A stretch of DNA of 64,000 nucleotides from Nocardiopsis_C rhodophaea (GCF_039530945.1 NZ_BAAAPC010000022.1:40061-104060), one strand, 5' to 3'; shown: positions 35,312 to 44,562, counted from the stretch's first letter. A program made the numbers and translations. Notes: generated from the letters alone by a model not told the origin.

Positions 35312-35872
35312 TTAGGAGGACCGGGGGTGGTCGCCGCCCCCCATCTGGTCGATGGCGTGTCCGAGGATCGGGCGGAGCACCTCCATACCGTCGCGCACGC
35401 CCCCGCTGGAGCCCGGGAGATTGACCACGAGCATGCGGTGCTCGCCGCGTTCGGCGATCCCCGCCAGGCCGCGGGAGAGGAGCGCGGTGGGAACGCCCTT
35501 GTCCCGCCCGGCCGAGCGCAGCGCCTCGGGGATGCCCGGGATCTCCCGAACCAGCAGCGGGCGGGTGGCCTCCGGGGTGTCGTCCCCCGGCGTCAGCCCG
35601 GTGCCGCCGGTGGTGATCGCGGCGTCGTAGCCCTCGGCCAGCGCGCGCCGCAGTGCTTCGGCGACCGGCGCGCCGTCGGGCACCACCCACGGCCCCTCGA
35701 CCGCGAATCCGGCGCGTTTCAGCTCCTCCACCAGGATCGGGCCGGATCGGTCCGGGTAGACCCCGGCCGCCGCCCGGTTGGAGGCGGTGATGACGGCCAC
35801 GCGGCGGACCGGAGCGGCCGCATCCGCCCCCTCTCCCCTCTCCGCACCGTCCGGGACGGTGTCCCTGCTCAT
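35312..35872 (-). CDS. mog: Mog/MoaB-family molybdopterin-binding protein
   Basis: The 186-aa protein belongs to the family that adenylylates molybdopterin before metal insertion. It shows RVAVITASNRAAAGVYPDRSG, AAITTGGTGLTPGDDTPEATR, the catalytic region IPGIPEALR and LVVNLPGSSGGVRDGMEVL. The ATG overlaps the stop of moaC (ATGA, 35869-35872), so both are one operon with moeA/glp upstream. The C-terminal tail is short. Confidence 0.92.
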   Translation of the reverse strand: MSRDTVPDGAERGEGADAAAPVRRVAVITASNRAAAGVYPDRSGPILVEELKRAGFAVEGPWVVPDGAPVAEALRRALAEGYDAAITTGGTGLTPGDDTPEATRPLLVREIPGIPEALRSAGRDKGVPTALLSRGLAGIAERGEHRMLVVNLPGSSGGVRDGMEVLRPILGHAIDQMGGGDHPRSS

Positions 35873-36372
35873 CGCGACCTCTGCCAGTGCCCGCTCTTGC
35901 CCCCGGTCTTCTCCTCAACCCGCACATCGCTGACGACGGCTTCGGGGTCCAACGCCTTGACCATGTCCACCAGGCCCAGGGCGGCCGTCATCACGCTGGT
36001 AAGCGCCTCCATCTCGACACCGGTCCGGTCGGCGGTCCGGACGGTCGCGCTGATCTCCACCCCGTCGTCGCACACTTCCAGAGCGACGTCGACACCGTGC
36101 ACGGCGATCGGGTGGCACAGGGGAACCAGGTCAGGGGTGCGCTTGGCCCCCTGGATCCCGGCCAGCCGGGCCACGGCGAGCGCGTCGCCCTTGGGGACGT
36201 CACCGCCGCGCAGCGCGGTGACCACCTCGGGCGAGAGCAGGACCCGGCCGGTCGCCGTAGCGGTCCGCGCGGTGACCTCCTTGGCCGTGACGTCGACCAT
36301 GCGGGCCGCGCCGGTGTCGTCGAGATGGGTCATTCCGGAAGCATGGGCGCCGGAAGCGTGGGATTCGGACAT
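35869..36372 (-). CDS. moaC: cyclic pyranopterin monophosphate synthase
   Basis: MoaC converts the MoaA product to cPMP in molybdenum cofactor synthesis. The 167-aa chain has MVDVTAKEVTAR, GDVPKGDALAVARLAGIQGAKRTPDLVPLCHP, the TVRTADRTGVEMEALTSV helix and VRVEEKTGGKSG with active-site lysines. It lies 143 bp downstream of moeA/glp and overlaps mog by 4 bp. No moaA is in the window. Confidence 0.96.
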   Translation of the reverse strand: MSESHASGAHASGMTHLDDTGAARMVDVTAKEVTARTATATGRVLLSPEVVTALRGGDVPKGDALAVARLAGIQGAKRTPDLVPLCHPIAVHGVDVALEVCDDGVEISATVRTADRTGVEMEALTSVMTAALGLVDMVKALDPEAVVSDVRVEEKTGGKSGHWQRSR

Positions 36373-36515
36373 GGCACGACCCTACGACGGCGGACGAGGG
36401 TACGGGAGCGCCACCCTGCGCATTTCGGGCTCGGGGCGTCGGTTCCCCACGCGCCCCACCGCCGCGGCAGCGCAGCGAGCGGACCGTGTCGGCCCGCGCA
36501 GGCCCGCGCGGCGGC

Positions 36516-37754
36516 TCAGCCCAGTTCGGGCAGTTTCACGACCTCGACCACGCTGCCCTCCGCCAGTTCTGTGACCTGTTCCGGGACGATGACCAGGGCG
36601 TTGGTCTCCGCCAGGGCAGACAGCTGGTGGGAACCCTGGCGCACGGCAGGGAAGGCGGTGAAGGCGACGTTGTCGCCGCCCCGGCGGTCGTACTCCAGGA
36701 CGGCGCGCAGGTAGGAGCGGCGTCCGCGGGGCGAGGAGGCGACCGGCTGCGCGAGCCGGGCGTGCACGGTCGGCAGCGGCCGCGGCGGCAGGCCGCGCAG
36801 ACGGCGCAGCGCGGGAAGGACGAACAGCTGGAAGGACACGAAGGCGCTGACGGGGTTGCCGGGGAGGGTCACGATCGGCGTCTTCGACACGCCGATGGTC
36901 CCGGCCCCCTGCGGCATTCCGGGCTGCATGGCCACCTTGTCGAAGGTGACCGTGCCCGAGCGCGAGAGCACCTCCTTGACCACGTCGTAGGCGCCCATGC
37001 TGACGCCGCCGGTGGTGAGGATGATGTCGGCCTGGAGCAGCACATCGTCGAGGGTGTCCAGGACGGTGGCGGGGTCGTCGCCGATGAAGCCGTGCCGGTA
37101 GGCGGTGCAGCCGGCGTCCTGTGCGGCCGCGGTCAGCATGAAGCTGTTCGACTCCCAGATCTGCCCGGGGCCCACCGGCCGCCCGGGTTCCACGAGCTCC
37201 TCCCCGGTCGACAGGACGACGACGCGCGGGCGCGGGTGGACCTGCACGGACTTGCGGCCGACGGCGGCGAGCACCCCCAGTTCGGCGGCGCCCAGGCGAA
37301 CCCCGCTGCGCAGTACGGTCGTGCCTGTCTCGACGTCCTCGCCCGCTCTTCGGATGGCGTTGCCCTCACGCACGGAGCGGGTCATGGTCACGGTGACCTG
37401 GCCGCCGTCGGTCCACTCCACCGGCACCACCGCCGTGGCCCCCGAGGGCACGGGCGCCCCGGTCATGATGCGCGCGCAGTACCCGGAGCGGATCGCGTTG
37501 ACGGAGGGGTCCCCGGCCGGGATGTCCGCGACCACCGGGAGCTGGACAGGGTCCTGCTCCGATGCTCCGGCGAGGTCGGCCGCCACCACCGCGTAGCCGT
37601 CCATCGAGGAGTTGTCGAATCTGGGCAGAGAGACCGGTGACGCCACCGGTTCGGCCAGCACGCCGCCATGTGCCCGCAGAAGGTCCAGCTCGATGGGGTC
37701 GAGCGGCTCGACCAGGTCCAGGACATCGGAGATGTGCTCTTCGACGGTCTTCAT
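36516..37754 (-). CDS. glp: MoeA/gephyrin-family protein, candidate Glp
   Basis: The 412-aa protein has the MoeA layout: VEEHISDVLDLVEPLDPIEL, SVSLPRFDNSSMDGYAV-type segment, DIPAGDP, RIMTGAPVPSGATAVVPVE, VVVLSTGEELVEPG and the MoeA catalytic GGVSMGAYDVVKEVL. A C-terminal barrel follows with LPGNPVSAFVSFQLFVLPAL. MoeA inserts molybdate into the pterin; in corynebacteria the homologue Glp has taken on a role in cell division with FtsZ and the receptor GlpR/SepX. The presence of sepX in the same gene block supports Glp, but catalytic motifs look intact, so it may do both. ATG 37754 follows GAGGGAA. Confidence 0.85.
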   Translation of the reverse strand: MKTVEEHISDVLDLVEPLDPIELDLLRAHGGVLAEPVASPVSLPRFDNSSMDGYAVVAADLAGASEQDPVQLPVVADIPAGDPSVNAIRSGYCARIMTGAPVPSGATAVVPVEWTDGGQVTVTMTRSVREGNAIRRAGEDVETGTTVLRSGVRLGAAELGVLAAVGRKSVQVHPRPRVVVLSTGEELVEPGRPVGPGQIWESNSFMLTAAAQDAGCTAYRHGFIGDDPATVLDTLDDVLLQADIILTTGGVSMGAYDVVKEVLSRSGTVTFDKVAMQPGMPQGAGTIGVSKTPIVTLPGNPVSAFVSFQLFVLPALRRLRGLPPRPLPTVHARLAQPVASSPRGRRSYLRAVLEYDRRGGDNVAFTAFPAVRQGSHQLSALAETNALVIVPEQVTELAEGSVVEVVKLPELG

Positions 37755-37818
37755 CGGCGTTCCCTCACCCGTTGCCATGGTCGGCCGCGCGGCCGGCGCC
37801 GCGGTGGCCCCTGTTCTG

Positions 37819-38736
37819 TCAGCTCCGCTGATTCGCCACGAAATCGCGCAGCCACGGCACGAGTTCCGCGGCGAGGTCGGGGCGGGCACATGCGAATTCC
37901 ACCACAGTGCGAAGGTAATCGACCTTGTTGCCGGTGTCGTAGCGGTGTCCGCGGAACAGAACGCCGTGAACGGGACCCCCGTCCTCGGGCTTGCGCTTGG
38001 CGAGCTCGCGCAGGGCGTCGGTCAGCTGGATCTCGCCGCCGCGGCCGGGCGGCGTGTCGCGCAGCACGTCGAACACCATCGGGTCGCAGATGTAGCGTCC
38101 GATGATCGCCCAGCGGCTCGGCGCCTGATCGGCCGGGGGCTTTTCGACGAGGTCGGTGATGACGACGACATCGTCCTCGTCGGTGGCCTCGATCGCGGCA
38201 CAGCCGTACAGCGAGACCTGCTCCGGCTCGACCTCCATGAGCGCGATGACGCTGCCGCCGTGGGTCTGGTGCACGTCGATCATCCGCTTGAGCAGCGCCT
38301 CGCGGCCCGCGATGATGTCGTCGCCCAGCAGCACGGCGAACGCCTCGTCTCCGGCGTGGGCCGCCGCGCACAGCACGGCGTGTCCGAGCCCGCGCGGTTC
38401 GCCCTGGCGGACGTAGTGGATCTGGGCCAGCTCGCTGGACTCGCGGACGGAGTTCAGCCGCTGGGTGTCGTTCTTGGCCCGCAGCGCCTCCTCCAGCTCG
38501 TAGGCGCGGTCGAAGTGGTCCTCGATGGAGCGCTTGCTGCGGCCAGTGATCATCAGGACGTCGTGGAGACCAGCGGCGACGGCCTCCTCGACGACGTACT
38601 GGATCGCCGGTTTGTCGACGATCGGCAGCATCTCCTTGGGGGTGGCCTTGGTCGCGGGAAGGAAGCGGGTCCCCAGCCCCGCGGCCGGCACCACGGCCTT
38701 GGTCACCGGGGGACGGACGGCTTGCGAATCAGTCAT
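37819..38736 (-). CDS. galU: UTP-glucose-1-phosphate uridylyltransferase
   Basis: GalU makes UDP-glucose for cell-wall and storage glycans. The 305-aa protein has VVPAAGLGTRFLPATKATPKEML, DKPAIQYVVEEAVAAG, FAVLLGDDII, EKPPADQAPS and GNKVDYLRTVVE. The ATG at 38736 lies 166 bp from the divergent cyclo-ligase gene, so the two share a promoter region. The 64-bp gap to moeA/glp makes one minus-strand operon likely. Confidence 0.97.
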   Translation of the reverse strand: MTDSQAVRPPVTKAVVPAAGLGTRFLPATKATPKEMLPIVDKPAIQYVVEEAVAAGLHDVLMITGRSKRSIEDHFDRAYELEEALRAKNDTQRLNSVRESSELAQIHYVRQGEPRGLGHAVLCAAAHAGDEAFAVLLGDDIIAGREALLKRMIDVHQTHGGSVIALMEVEPEQVSLYGCAAIEATDEDDVVVITDLVEKPPADQAPSRWAIIGRYICDPMVFDVLRDTPPGRGGEIQLTDALRELAKRKPEDGGPVHGVLFRGHRYDTGNKVDYLRTVVEFACARPDLAAELVPWLRDFVANQRS

Positions 38737-38902
38737 GTCGGCACTGTACGACGCCGTGGCGCTCGCGGGCGTGCTCTGACCTACCTGTCCAGGTGATTGG
38801 CGCCGGTAGAGGAGCTATGTCCGGTGCCTGTGCGGGCAGACGTTCACCCGACCTTCGACTCGCCCTCACCTTCCGGCGCGGGACTGCGACACTATCTGTG
38901 CC

Positions 38903-39478
38903 ATGGACATCGAGGCGAAACGGGAGATGCGGCGCACGATCCTCGCCGCGCGACAAGCGATGCCGGAGACGCAGCGGGCCGAGGCGGGATCGGCGATCCG
39001 CGACGCCGTCACCGCCCTGCCCCAGCTGGGCATGGGCGGAACTGCGGCGGTCTACTACTCCGTGGGAACCGAGCCGGACACGCGCAAGCTCATCACCACC
39101 CTGTGGAAGCAGGGCACCTATGTCCTGCTGCCGATCTTCCTGCCCGGCGGGGACCTCGACTGGGCCGCCTATGACGGACCCGGCAGCCTGGCCCCGGCCG
39201 GGTACGGACTACTCGAACCGACAGGGCACCGCTACGGGCCCGACGCGGTGCGCAGGGCGGCCGTCGTGGTCTGCCCGGCGCTCGCGGTGGACCACGCGGG
39301 GCGGCGGCTCGGGCGTGGCGCCGGATGTTACGACAGGGCGCTGGCGCGCGTCGGGCCGAACACGCTGACCCTAGCAGTGATTTACGACACAGAGTTCGTG
39401 GAATCGGTGCCCTCCGAGGCGCACGATCGCCCGGTGCAGGCGGTGGTGACGCCGCAGCGTGGAGTCGTGCACTGCTGA
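38903..39478 (+). CDS. 5-formyltetrahydrofolate cyclo-ligase
   Basis: The 191-aa enzyme turns 5-formyl-THF into 5,10-methenyl-THF with ATP. It shows KREMRRTILAARQAMP, AAVYYSVGTEPDTRKLI, YVLLPIF, CPALAVDHAGRRLGRGAGCYDRAL and HDRPVQAVVTP. The ATG at 38903 lies about 10 bp after an ACACTATCT segment that could be a promoter element, so the mRNA may have a very short leader. The galU-cycloligase-fmdB order is usual in actinomycetes. Confidence 0.94.
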   Translation: MDIEAKREMRRTILAARQAMPETQRAEAGSAIRDAVTALPQLGMGGTAAVYYSVGTEPDTRKLITTLWKQGTYVLLPIFLPGGDLDWAAYDGPGSLAPAGYGLLEPTGHRYGPDAVRRAAVVVCPALAVDHAGRRLGRGAGCYDRALARVGPNTLTLAVIYDTEFVESVPSEAHDRPVQAVVTPQRGVVHC

Positions 39479-39646
39479 CAGCTGCGGCGTGGCGCGGGCC
39501 GACACGGAACAGGCCGGGGCGGAGGGGTGTTACAGGGATCGGCTTACGACCAGGAGCGGCGCTGCCCCGCCAATGTCGCGGCTTAGCCGTTCAACAGCGT
39601 AATATTTGGCAGTCGGTGGGCGAGAGTGCCAACAAGGAGGACGACA

Positions 39647-40003
39647 GTGCCTACGTACCAGTACGCATGCACCGAGTGCGACCACGGGATGGAGGTCGTA
39701 CAGAAGTTCAGCGATGACTCGCTGACCGTGTGCCCGCAGTGCCAGGGGCGGCTCCGCAAGGTGTACTCGGCCGTGGGAATCGTCTTCAAGGGCTCCGGCT
39801 TCTACCGCACGGACAGCGGGACCAGCTCCGACAGCTCGGTGACGGCGGGCACGTCCGGCAACGGCCAGAGCGAGTCGGCGTCGTCCTCCACGTCCTCGGA
39901 CGCGTCCTCGTCCACGTCTTCCTCTTCGACGTCCTCCTCGGGCTCGTCCTCCTCGGGCGGCTCGGAGAGCACGTCCAGCGCGCCCGCCGCAGCCGCGAGC
40001 TAG
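39647..40003 (+). CDS. FmdB-type zinc-ribbon regulatory protein with Ser-rich tail
   Basis: The 118-aa protein opens with PTYQYACTECDHGMEVVQKF and CPQCQGRLRKVYSAVGIVFKGSGFY, the FmdB zinc ribbon (CxxC twice). The last 60 residues are almost only Ser, Thr, Gly and Ala and must be unstructured. The GTG at 39647 has AAGGAGGA in ideal position. The family is linked to regulation of amidase/formamidase and porin genes but its true role is unsettled. A hairpin at 40023-40057 follows. Confidence 0.9.
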   Translation: MPTYQYACTECDHGMEVVQKFSDDSLTVCPQCQGRLRKVYSAVGIVFKGSGFYRTDSGTSSDSSVTAGTSGNGQSESASSSTSSDASSSTSSSSTSSSGSSSSGGSESTSSAPAAAAS

Positions 40004-40022
40004 CCGCGCGCGCCACTCATCG

Positions 40023-40057
40023 GACCGGGGCTCCCCACGAGGGGAATCACCCCGGTC
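40023..40057 (+). terminator. terminator after the FmdB-type gene
   Basis: GACCGGGG/CCCCGGTC arms with an inner CCCC/GGGG pair and a trailing TTT, 19 bp after the stop. Confidence 0.75.
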
Positions 40058-40254
40058 TTTGGTGTCTCAGCGGGCACTGAACGCGGGAGGCAACGCGGCC
40101 GGGCGGACCCCGCGTCGAGGCCGGACAGCGGCGGCCTAGCCGGAACCCGCCGACCCGGTCGGGGCTCGCTGGCGCGTCGTCCGCCGCCACCCTCGGCTCC
40201 CCCGCCTGTGGACAACGGCGACCGCTTCCACCACCGGCCGCCTACCGTCCAGGC

Positions 40255-40896
40255 ATGACCACCCGACCTCCGCACCTCATCGTCCGGCTGGCCCGGTATC
40301 GGCGTCCCCTCGGCGCTCTCTGCGCCGCCTTCGCTCTCGCCGGGGCGGTGCTGCTGGTCCGTCCGCCACCGGATCCGACCACCGAGGTCCTCGTCGCCGC
40401 CCGCGACCTCACAGCGGAGTCGCCGCTCGCGTCCGCCGACCTCACGGTCCGCTCCCTTCCCTCACCTGTGGTGCCGGAGGGTGCGCTGCGCCCGGGGTCC
40501 GAGCCGGTCGGGGCCGGCCTCACCGGGCCGATGCGGCGCGGCGAGGTGCTCACCACCGCCCGCGTCGCCGATCCTCCCGCCCGCGAGTACGGGTCGGACA
40601 TGGTGGCCGCCCCGGTCCGGGTCGCTGATCCGGGGGCGGTGGCGCTGCTGCGCCCGGGCCGCCGGGTCGACATCCTCTCCGCGGCGCCCGCTCCCGCAGC
40701 CGACCTCGACATCGCCCCCGCCCCCAGCGCGGAACGCGTGGTGTCGGACCGCCCGGTCATCGCGGTCCCGGAGGAGCCCGATTCCGCTTCCGGAGACGCG
40801 GGCGCGCTGATCCTGGTGGCGGTCACCGACGAGGAGGCACGGATTCTGGCAGGTCGGGCGGCTGCCGAGCGGCTGTCCATAACTATGCGAGGTTGA
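40255..40896 (+). CDS. SAF-domain protein, RcpC/CpaB-like
   Basis: The 213-aa protein has an N-terminal membrane helix (LGALCAAFALAGAVLLVRP), then a SAF domain (VLVAARDLTAESPLASADLTV…PMRRGEVLTTARV) and the RcpC-like part (VRVADPGAVALLRPGRRVDIL). CpaB/RcpC proteins belong to Flp/Tad pilus systems, but in actinomycetes a lone copy is often found between fmdB and mscL, as here, with no pilus genes nearby. Its job is open. Confidence 0.85.
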   Translation: MTTRPPHLIVRLARYRRPLGALCAAFALAGAVLLVRPPPDPTTEVLVAARDLTAESPLASADLTVRSLPSPVVPEGALRPGSEPVGAGLTGPMRRGEVLTTARVADPPAREYGSDMVAAPVRVADPGAVALLRPGRRVDILSAAPAPAADLDIAPAPSAERVVSDRPVIAVPEEPDSASGDAGALILVAVTDEEARILAGRAAAERLSITMRG

Positions 40897-41105
40897 CCCG
40901 TAACCTTCAGCGGTAGATCCTGGCCAGGCGCTTTACCGCTGTGGCGCAGCATGGCCCATGTGGACCGTGTGACTCCAGCATGGGCACAACACAACCCCCG
41001 TGGGCACCCGCGGCGACCGCGTCCCCCGAACTCCCCTTCGGTTCCGCCGCTCTTCCGCCCGGTGCCCGCACCCGTCAATCAGCGACCAGTTCAGGAGCAT
41101 CCCCC

Positions 41106-41510
41106 ATGGACGGATTCAAGAAGTTCCTTCTGCAGGGCAACCTCGTGCAGCTGGCGGTGGCCGTGGTCATCGGCGCCGTCTTCGCGGACCTGATCACCGC
41201 TTTCACCGAAGGGTTCATCACCCCGCTCATCGGCATCTTCGGCGGGGTCCCCGCGTTCGGTGACCTGTACTTCGAGATCAACGGCAGCCGCTTCCTCTAC
41301 GGGGCGTTCATCGACGCCCTCATCGCGTTCCTGATCACCGCCGCGATCCTGTACTTCTTCGTGGTGCTGCCCGTGGCCAAGCTCATCGACCGCTTCGACA
41401 AGGAGGAGGAAGCCACCCACCGCAGCTGCCCGCAGTGCCGCAGCAGCATCGACCGCGCGGCAGCCCGGTGCGCCCACTGCACCAGCGAGGTCGTCCCCGA
41501 GACCGCGTGA
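41106..41510 (+). CDS. mscL: large-conductance mechanosensitive channel
   Basis: MscL opens at high membrane tension and releases solutes under osmotic shock. The 134-aa subunit has the pore helix KKFLLQGNLVQLAVAVVIG and FADLITAFTEGFITPLIG, plus the second helix LIAFLITAAILYFFVVLPV. A C-terminal zinc ribbon (CPQCRSSIDRAAARCAHC) is seen, an actinobacterial addition. ATG 41106 follows AGGAGC by 8 bp. It may respond to the wall state; a VanY-type peptidase gene converges with it 22 bp away. Confidence 0.96.
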   Translation: MDGFKKFLLQGNLVQLAVAVVIGAVFADLITAFTEGFITPLIGIFGGVPAFGDLYFEINGSRFLYGAFIDALIAFLITAAILYFFVVLPVAKLIDRFDKEEEATHRSCPQCRSSIDRAAARCAHCTSEVVPETA

Positions 41511-41532
41511 GACCCTCCAGAGGGGCGCTTCG

Positions 41533-42693
41533 CTACTGCCCCTTCGCGGCCTTGTACTCCCAGTGCCAGGGCTCGAACGGGCTTGAGTAGGCCCACTGCG
41601 GGTGGTACCAGCCGAACCGCTGTGAGTTCTGCTCCAGCCAGTTGAACGGGGCCGAGCCCTGGTTCTGCACCCCGCCGCACAGGTCGACGGCCAGGCCCCA
41701 GCCGTGGTTGCTGGTGCCGGGGACCGCGGCGTTCCCGGGCGGCTGCTCGGCGTAGACCCGGTGCTGGTTGGCCAGGTCGCGGTACGAGCTGGTGAGGCAC
41801 ATCGACTTCCCGAAGCGCTCCTGGTAGGCCTCGTTCATCTTGAGGAAGTCAACGGCGGCATCAGCGCGCAGGTAGTGCCCGTCCTCGTAGAGCGCGCACA
41901 GCGCGTCCTTGGGCAGCAGCCCATTGGGATACCCGGAGGCGGCTTCGCCCTTGGAGGGGTCGCACTCCACGCCGGCCATGTAGGCGTCGACGGACAGCCC
42001 GCGGTCCTCAAGCTCCTTCATGAGCTTGTCGGTGCTCTCCTTGGACTTCTTCTTCAGCTTCTCCAGCTCGTCCTTGAGCTCGACCCTCTCCAGCTGGTTC
42101 GACGCCTGCAGCTCCTGCGCGTCGCTGGTCAGGGAGGCCTGCTTGGACCGCAGCTTGTTGGCCTCCTCCATCAGCGCCTCGTTGTTGTCCGAGAGCTTCA
42201 CGACGTAGGCCTCGGTCTCCAAGTCCTCGTCGAGCGTGCCAGAGGCCATGAGCGCCAGCGTGCCCCCGTCGGGGCGCTTGTACAGCGAACTGGCCAGGTC
42301 CGCCAAGGGCTCACGCAAGTCCGCGAGCTTCAGCTCGGTCTGCTGCAGGTCGTGCAGGGTGGCAACAAGCTTGTCCTGCGCTTTCTCCAGGGCCTTCTCG
42401 CGCTTGGTGTACTTGTCGGTGGCCTTCTCCAGCTCCTTCTTGGCCTTGTCCGCCTGCTCCTTGAGCGTGTCGAGGTCGTCATCGGCGTGGGCCGGCGCAC
42501 TGACGGGCGCCATCGCCACATCCGCACCCGGCACGACAAAGAGCGCCATGGCGACCGCGACCATCACGGCCTGCGCCGTCCGCGCCCGCATCCAGCGGGG
42601 CGCTCTCAGCACGGACGGGTTCTCGACCACAGTCGGGGTCTCGATTCTCGTCACGCGCTTCTTCCGTCGCGTCGGATCGAGAATGAACGGCAC
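41533..42693 (-). CDS. exported VanY-type D,D-carboxypeptidase-like protein with coiled coil
   Basis: The 386-aa protein has a basic N-terminus, a signal helix (AQAVMVAVAMALFVVPGADV) and a long coiled coil at about residues 70-230 (heptads rich in Lys, Glu, Leu). The C-terminal peptidase M15 domain has SSYRDLANQHRVYAEQ, the zinc motif SNHGWGLAVDL and EPWHWEY. The coiled coil plus peptidase form resembles regulated wall hydrolases held by a partner such as FtsEX. GTG 42693 follows CCGGAGGATCA. It probably trims peptidoglycan stem peptides. Confidence 0.92.
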   Translation of the reverse strand: MPFILDPTRRKKRVTRIETPTVVENPSVLRAPRWMRARTAQAVMVAVAMALFVVPGADVAMAPVSAPAHADDDLDTLKEQADKAKKELEKATDKYTKREKALEKAQDKLVATLHDLQQTELKLADLREPLADLASSLYKRPDGGTLALMASGTLDEDLETEAYVVKLSDNNEALMEEANKLRSKQASLTSDAQELQASNQLERVELKDELEKLKKKSKESTDKLMKELEDRGLSVDAYMAGVECDPSKGEAASGYPNGLLPKDALCALYEDGHYLRADAAVDFLKMNEAYQERFGKSMCLTSSYRDLANQHRVYAEQPPGNAAVPGTSNHGWGLAVDLCGGVQNQGSAPFNWLEQNSQRFGWYHPQWAYSSPFEPWHWEYKAAKGQ

Positions 42694-42994
42694 GAGTGAT
42701 CCTCCGGCTGCCTGTTTCGGTCGTACGCGTGGCCGCATCGCAAGCTACTACATGTCCACAACCGGACGCGCTGAGCAGAACGCAGGCAGTCGTACCTGCG
42801 GCGAGAGAACTCAGGCCAAGCCACGCAGATGTGACAACAGTCACGAGAGGGTAATGACAACCCCGATGAGAGAAGAGTACTCAATCCCGCATCCCCTCGA
42901 CACCGCCCCCGCGACACCCACACCACTCCCCCACCTCGATCCTGCCCACCCGCCGCAAGAACCCGCATCCTCCGCTACCCTTGGAGCCCGACAG

Positions 42995-43067
42995 GGCCTC
43001 ATAGCTCAGGGGACAGAGCACCACTCTCCTAAAGTGGGTGTCGCAGGTTCGAATCCTGCTGGGGCCG
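42995..43067 (+). tRNA. tRNA-Arg, anticodon CCT
   Basis: Cloverleaf of 73 nt with acceptor GGCCTCA/TGGGGCC, D arm GCTC-AGGGGACA-GAGC, anticodon arm CCACT-CTCCTAA-AGTGG (anticodon CCT), T arm GCAGG-TTCGAAT-CCTGC and an encoded CCA up to 43070. Its 3' end is the left attachment site of the accessory region. Confidence 0.97.
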
Positions 43068-43995
43068 CCATATACAGGGTCAACGGATCAGAGCTGTCAA
43101 GCGGTTCAACAGAACCCACCACACGATCCGCAGCCACCCTCACCTCGGCGATCGTCTCTGGCAGCAGAGTCACCGAAAGCTCCAGTTCAGCCCGTTCCTT
43201 GCTGTAGCCGATCTCCAACCGGAACGCCTCGAACATCGGCCGCAATTCCTCCGACCGAACACCTTCCAGGTCGCGACCGGAAACAGGCAGCAGGTCCAAA
43301 AGGCCGGGATCCTGGTCTGCTACCCGGGCGTCCTGGATCACGGAAAGCTCGTCGGTCTTCGACCGGCGCTCCACCTCCAACTCCCCGGACCTGGCCTGGA
43401 CACTACGCGCCAGGGCACCATCGGGAGCGTCGGCCGCCTCAATACTCCGCACTAACCGGTGTATCCACCTGCCCAGGTCAATGATCTCCGCCCGCAACCG
43501 CTCAGCCCGCTGTTTTAGCTCCAGCTAGGCCGATGTGTCGGTCTCGACCAGCATCGCCTGAAGAGGGGACCGCCGTCGGCGGGTGCCCGTCGGGCCGATA
43601 CCCCTTCTTGGGCTGGCATTTGTAGTAGGTGATCCTCTTGAGGAGCGTGCCGAACTTGCGCCTTCCGCACCCCGGCGTAGGTGCACTTGGCGAAGGTCCG
43701 GAACATGTGGCAGCGCGACACCCCGGCCCGCCGAGCGTTCACCACGTCCGACGACTTGCTGCGATGCCGCGCCACCTGCTGGGCGAGGACGAACATCTCC
43801 TTCGAAACCAACTCCTCGTGAGTCGGCTACGGCGAGCACACCCACTCCTCCGGCGGGTCGCACGCCCCTCCCGCCGCACGATGCGCCCGGCGGTTCGAGA
43901 CCATGTAGCCCGTGTACGTGGGGTTCACCGAGATTTCCCGCACCGACGACGCCGTCCAGTACCCGACCGCGTGCTCGTGACCACCTCCGGTCCCC
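43006..43995 (-). pseudogene. large serine recombinase/integrase, C-terminal remnant
   Basis: Pieces in two frames read as a serine recombinase: WTASSVREISVNPTYTGYMV…PPEEWVCSP, an in-frame TAG at 43829-43827, PTHEELVSKEMFVLAQQVA, then a frameshift near 43,670 after FRTFAKCTYAG. The zinc-ribbon end (RITYYKCQPKKGYRPDGHPP) and the last 160 residues (DPGLLDLLPVSGRDL…MFEAFRLEIGY) follow. The catalytic resolvase domain is missing; beyond about 43,995 the sequence switches to unrelated DNA. The stop lies inside the tRNA-Arg gene. Not functional. Confidence 0.85.
43059..43072. repeat. left attachment core (attL) in the tRNA-Arg 3' end
   Basis: CTGGGGCCGCCATA is repeated exactly at 55486-55499. Six bases on, GTCAACGGATCAGAGC is also shared (43079-43094 and 55506-55521), since both cores are followed by related recombinase gene ends. 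Confidence 0.8.
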
Positions 43996-43999
43996 TCAC

Positions 44000-44145
44000 T
44001 GAACGCCTCACAGTGCGCGGACACAGGCAGCCGTGCCAAAACTGCAAGGTCGACTCCTCAAACCGCGTTATCAGGCGCCGGCATGCCACTCGCGGCCGCC
44101 CGCGCATGGCCATCCGCGGTTCCCGCTTCCGCCAGTGCCCTGCTA
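44000..44145. repeat. diverged copy of the methyltransferase-like gene at 47,897-48,031
   Basis: Both stretches share GGTTCCCGCTTCCGCCAG, GCAAGGTCGACT and many shorter blocks in the same order; on the minus strand both read LAEAGTADG…APD. This fragment joins the truncated recombinase, so a deletion or recombination between related elements probably made the junction near 43,995. Confidence 0.7.
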
Positions 44146-44296
44146 ATGACCGGGCACCAGGGGGTCGGATTCCGGGCGCTGCCGTCCCCGGCTGAACACG
44201 ACCTGATCACCTCCCACCCCGCCGAACACGCCACCGCACGACCACCGACACCGGAGTCGACGAGCCGGACGTCGACCCGGGCGAGAGAGGCGCTTG

Positions 44297-44536
44297 ATGG
44301 ATCCATCCCTCGTCCCCGAACTGCTGGAACTCGGGGCCCCGGTGCTCGCCGTTCTGGCCGCAAGTGCACGGCTCTTGGCCGCAGCTTCGGTGCTCGGATT
44401 CCGCCTCGCCCGGTATGCCTACCTTGTGCGCGGGGCGCGGGTCGTGGAAGTCCCGCCGCTGCCGGAAGCCGCCCTGAAGCATGCGGCGGTGTTCCGCTCA
44501 CACACCATCGGCCTGCTCCTCGTGGCGCCTCCGTGA
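44297..44536 (+). pseudogene. N-terminal fragment of an actinobacterial conjugative-element protein
   Basis: About 79 codons read MDPSLVPELLELGAPVLAVLAASARLLAA…RYAYLVRGARVVEVPPLPE…VFRSHTIGLLL. This is the N-terminal membrane helix and start of a soluble part common to large transfer (type IV secretion-like) proteins of actinobacterial integrative elements, whose normal length is several hundred residues. The frame stops at 44536, and no continuation is seen. GAGAGAGG precedes the ATG. The family call is by recollection of the pattern. Confidence 0.5.
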
Positions 44537-44562
44537 GCCCTACCGGAGGCGGCAAGGTCGCA

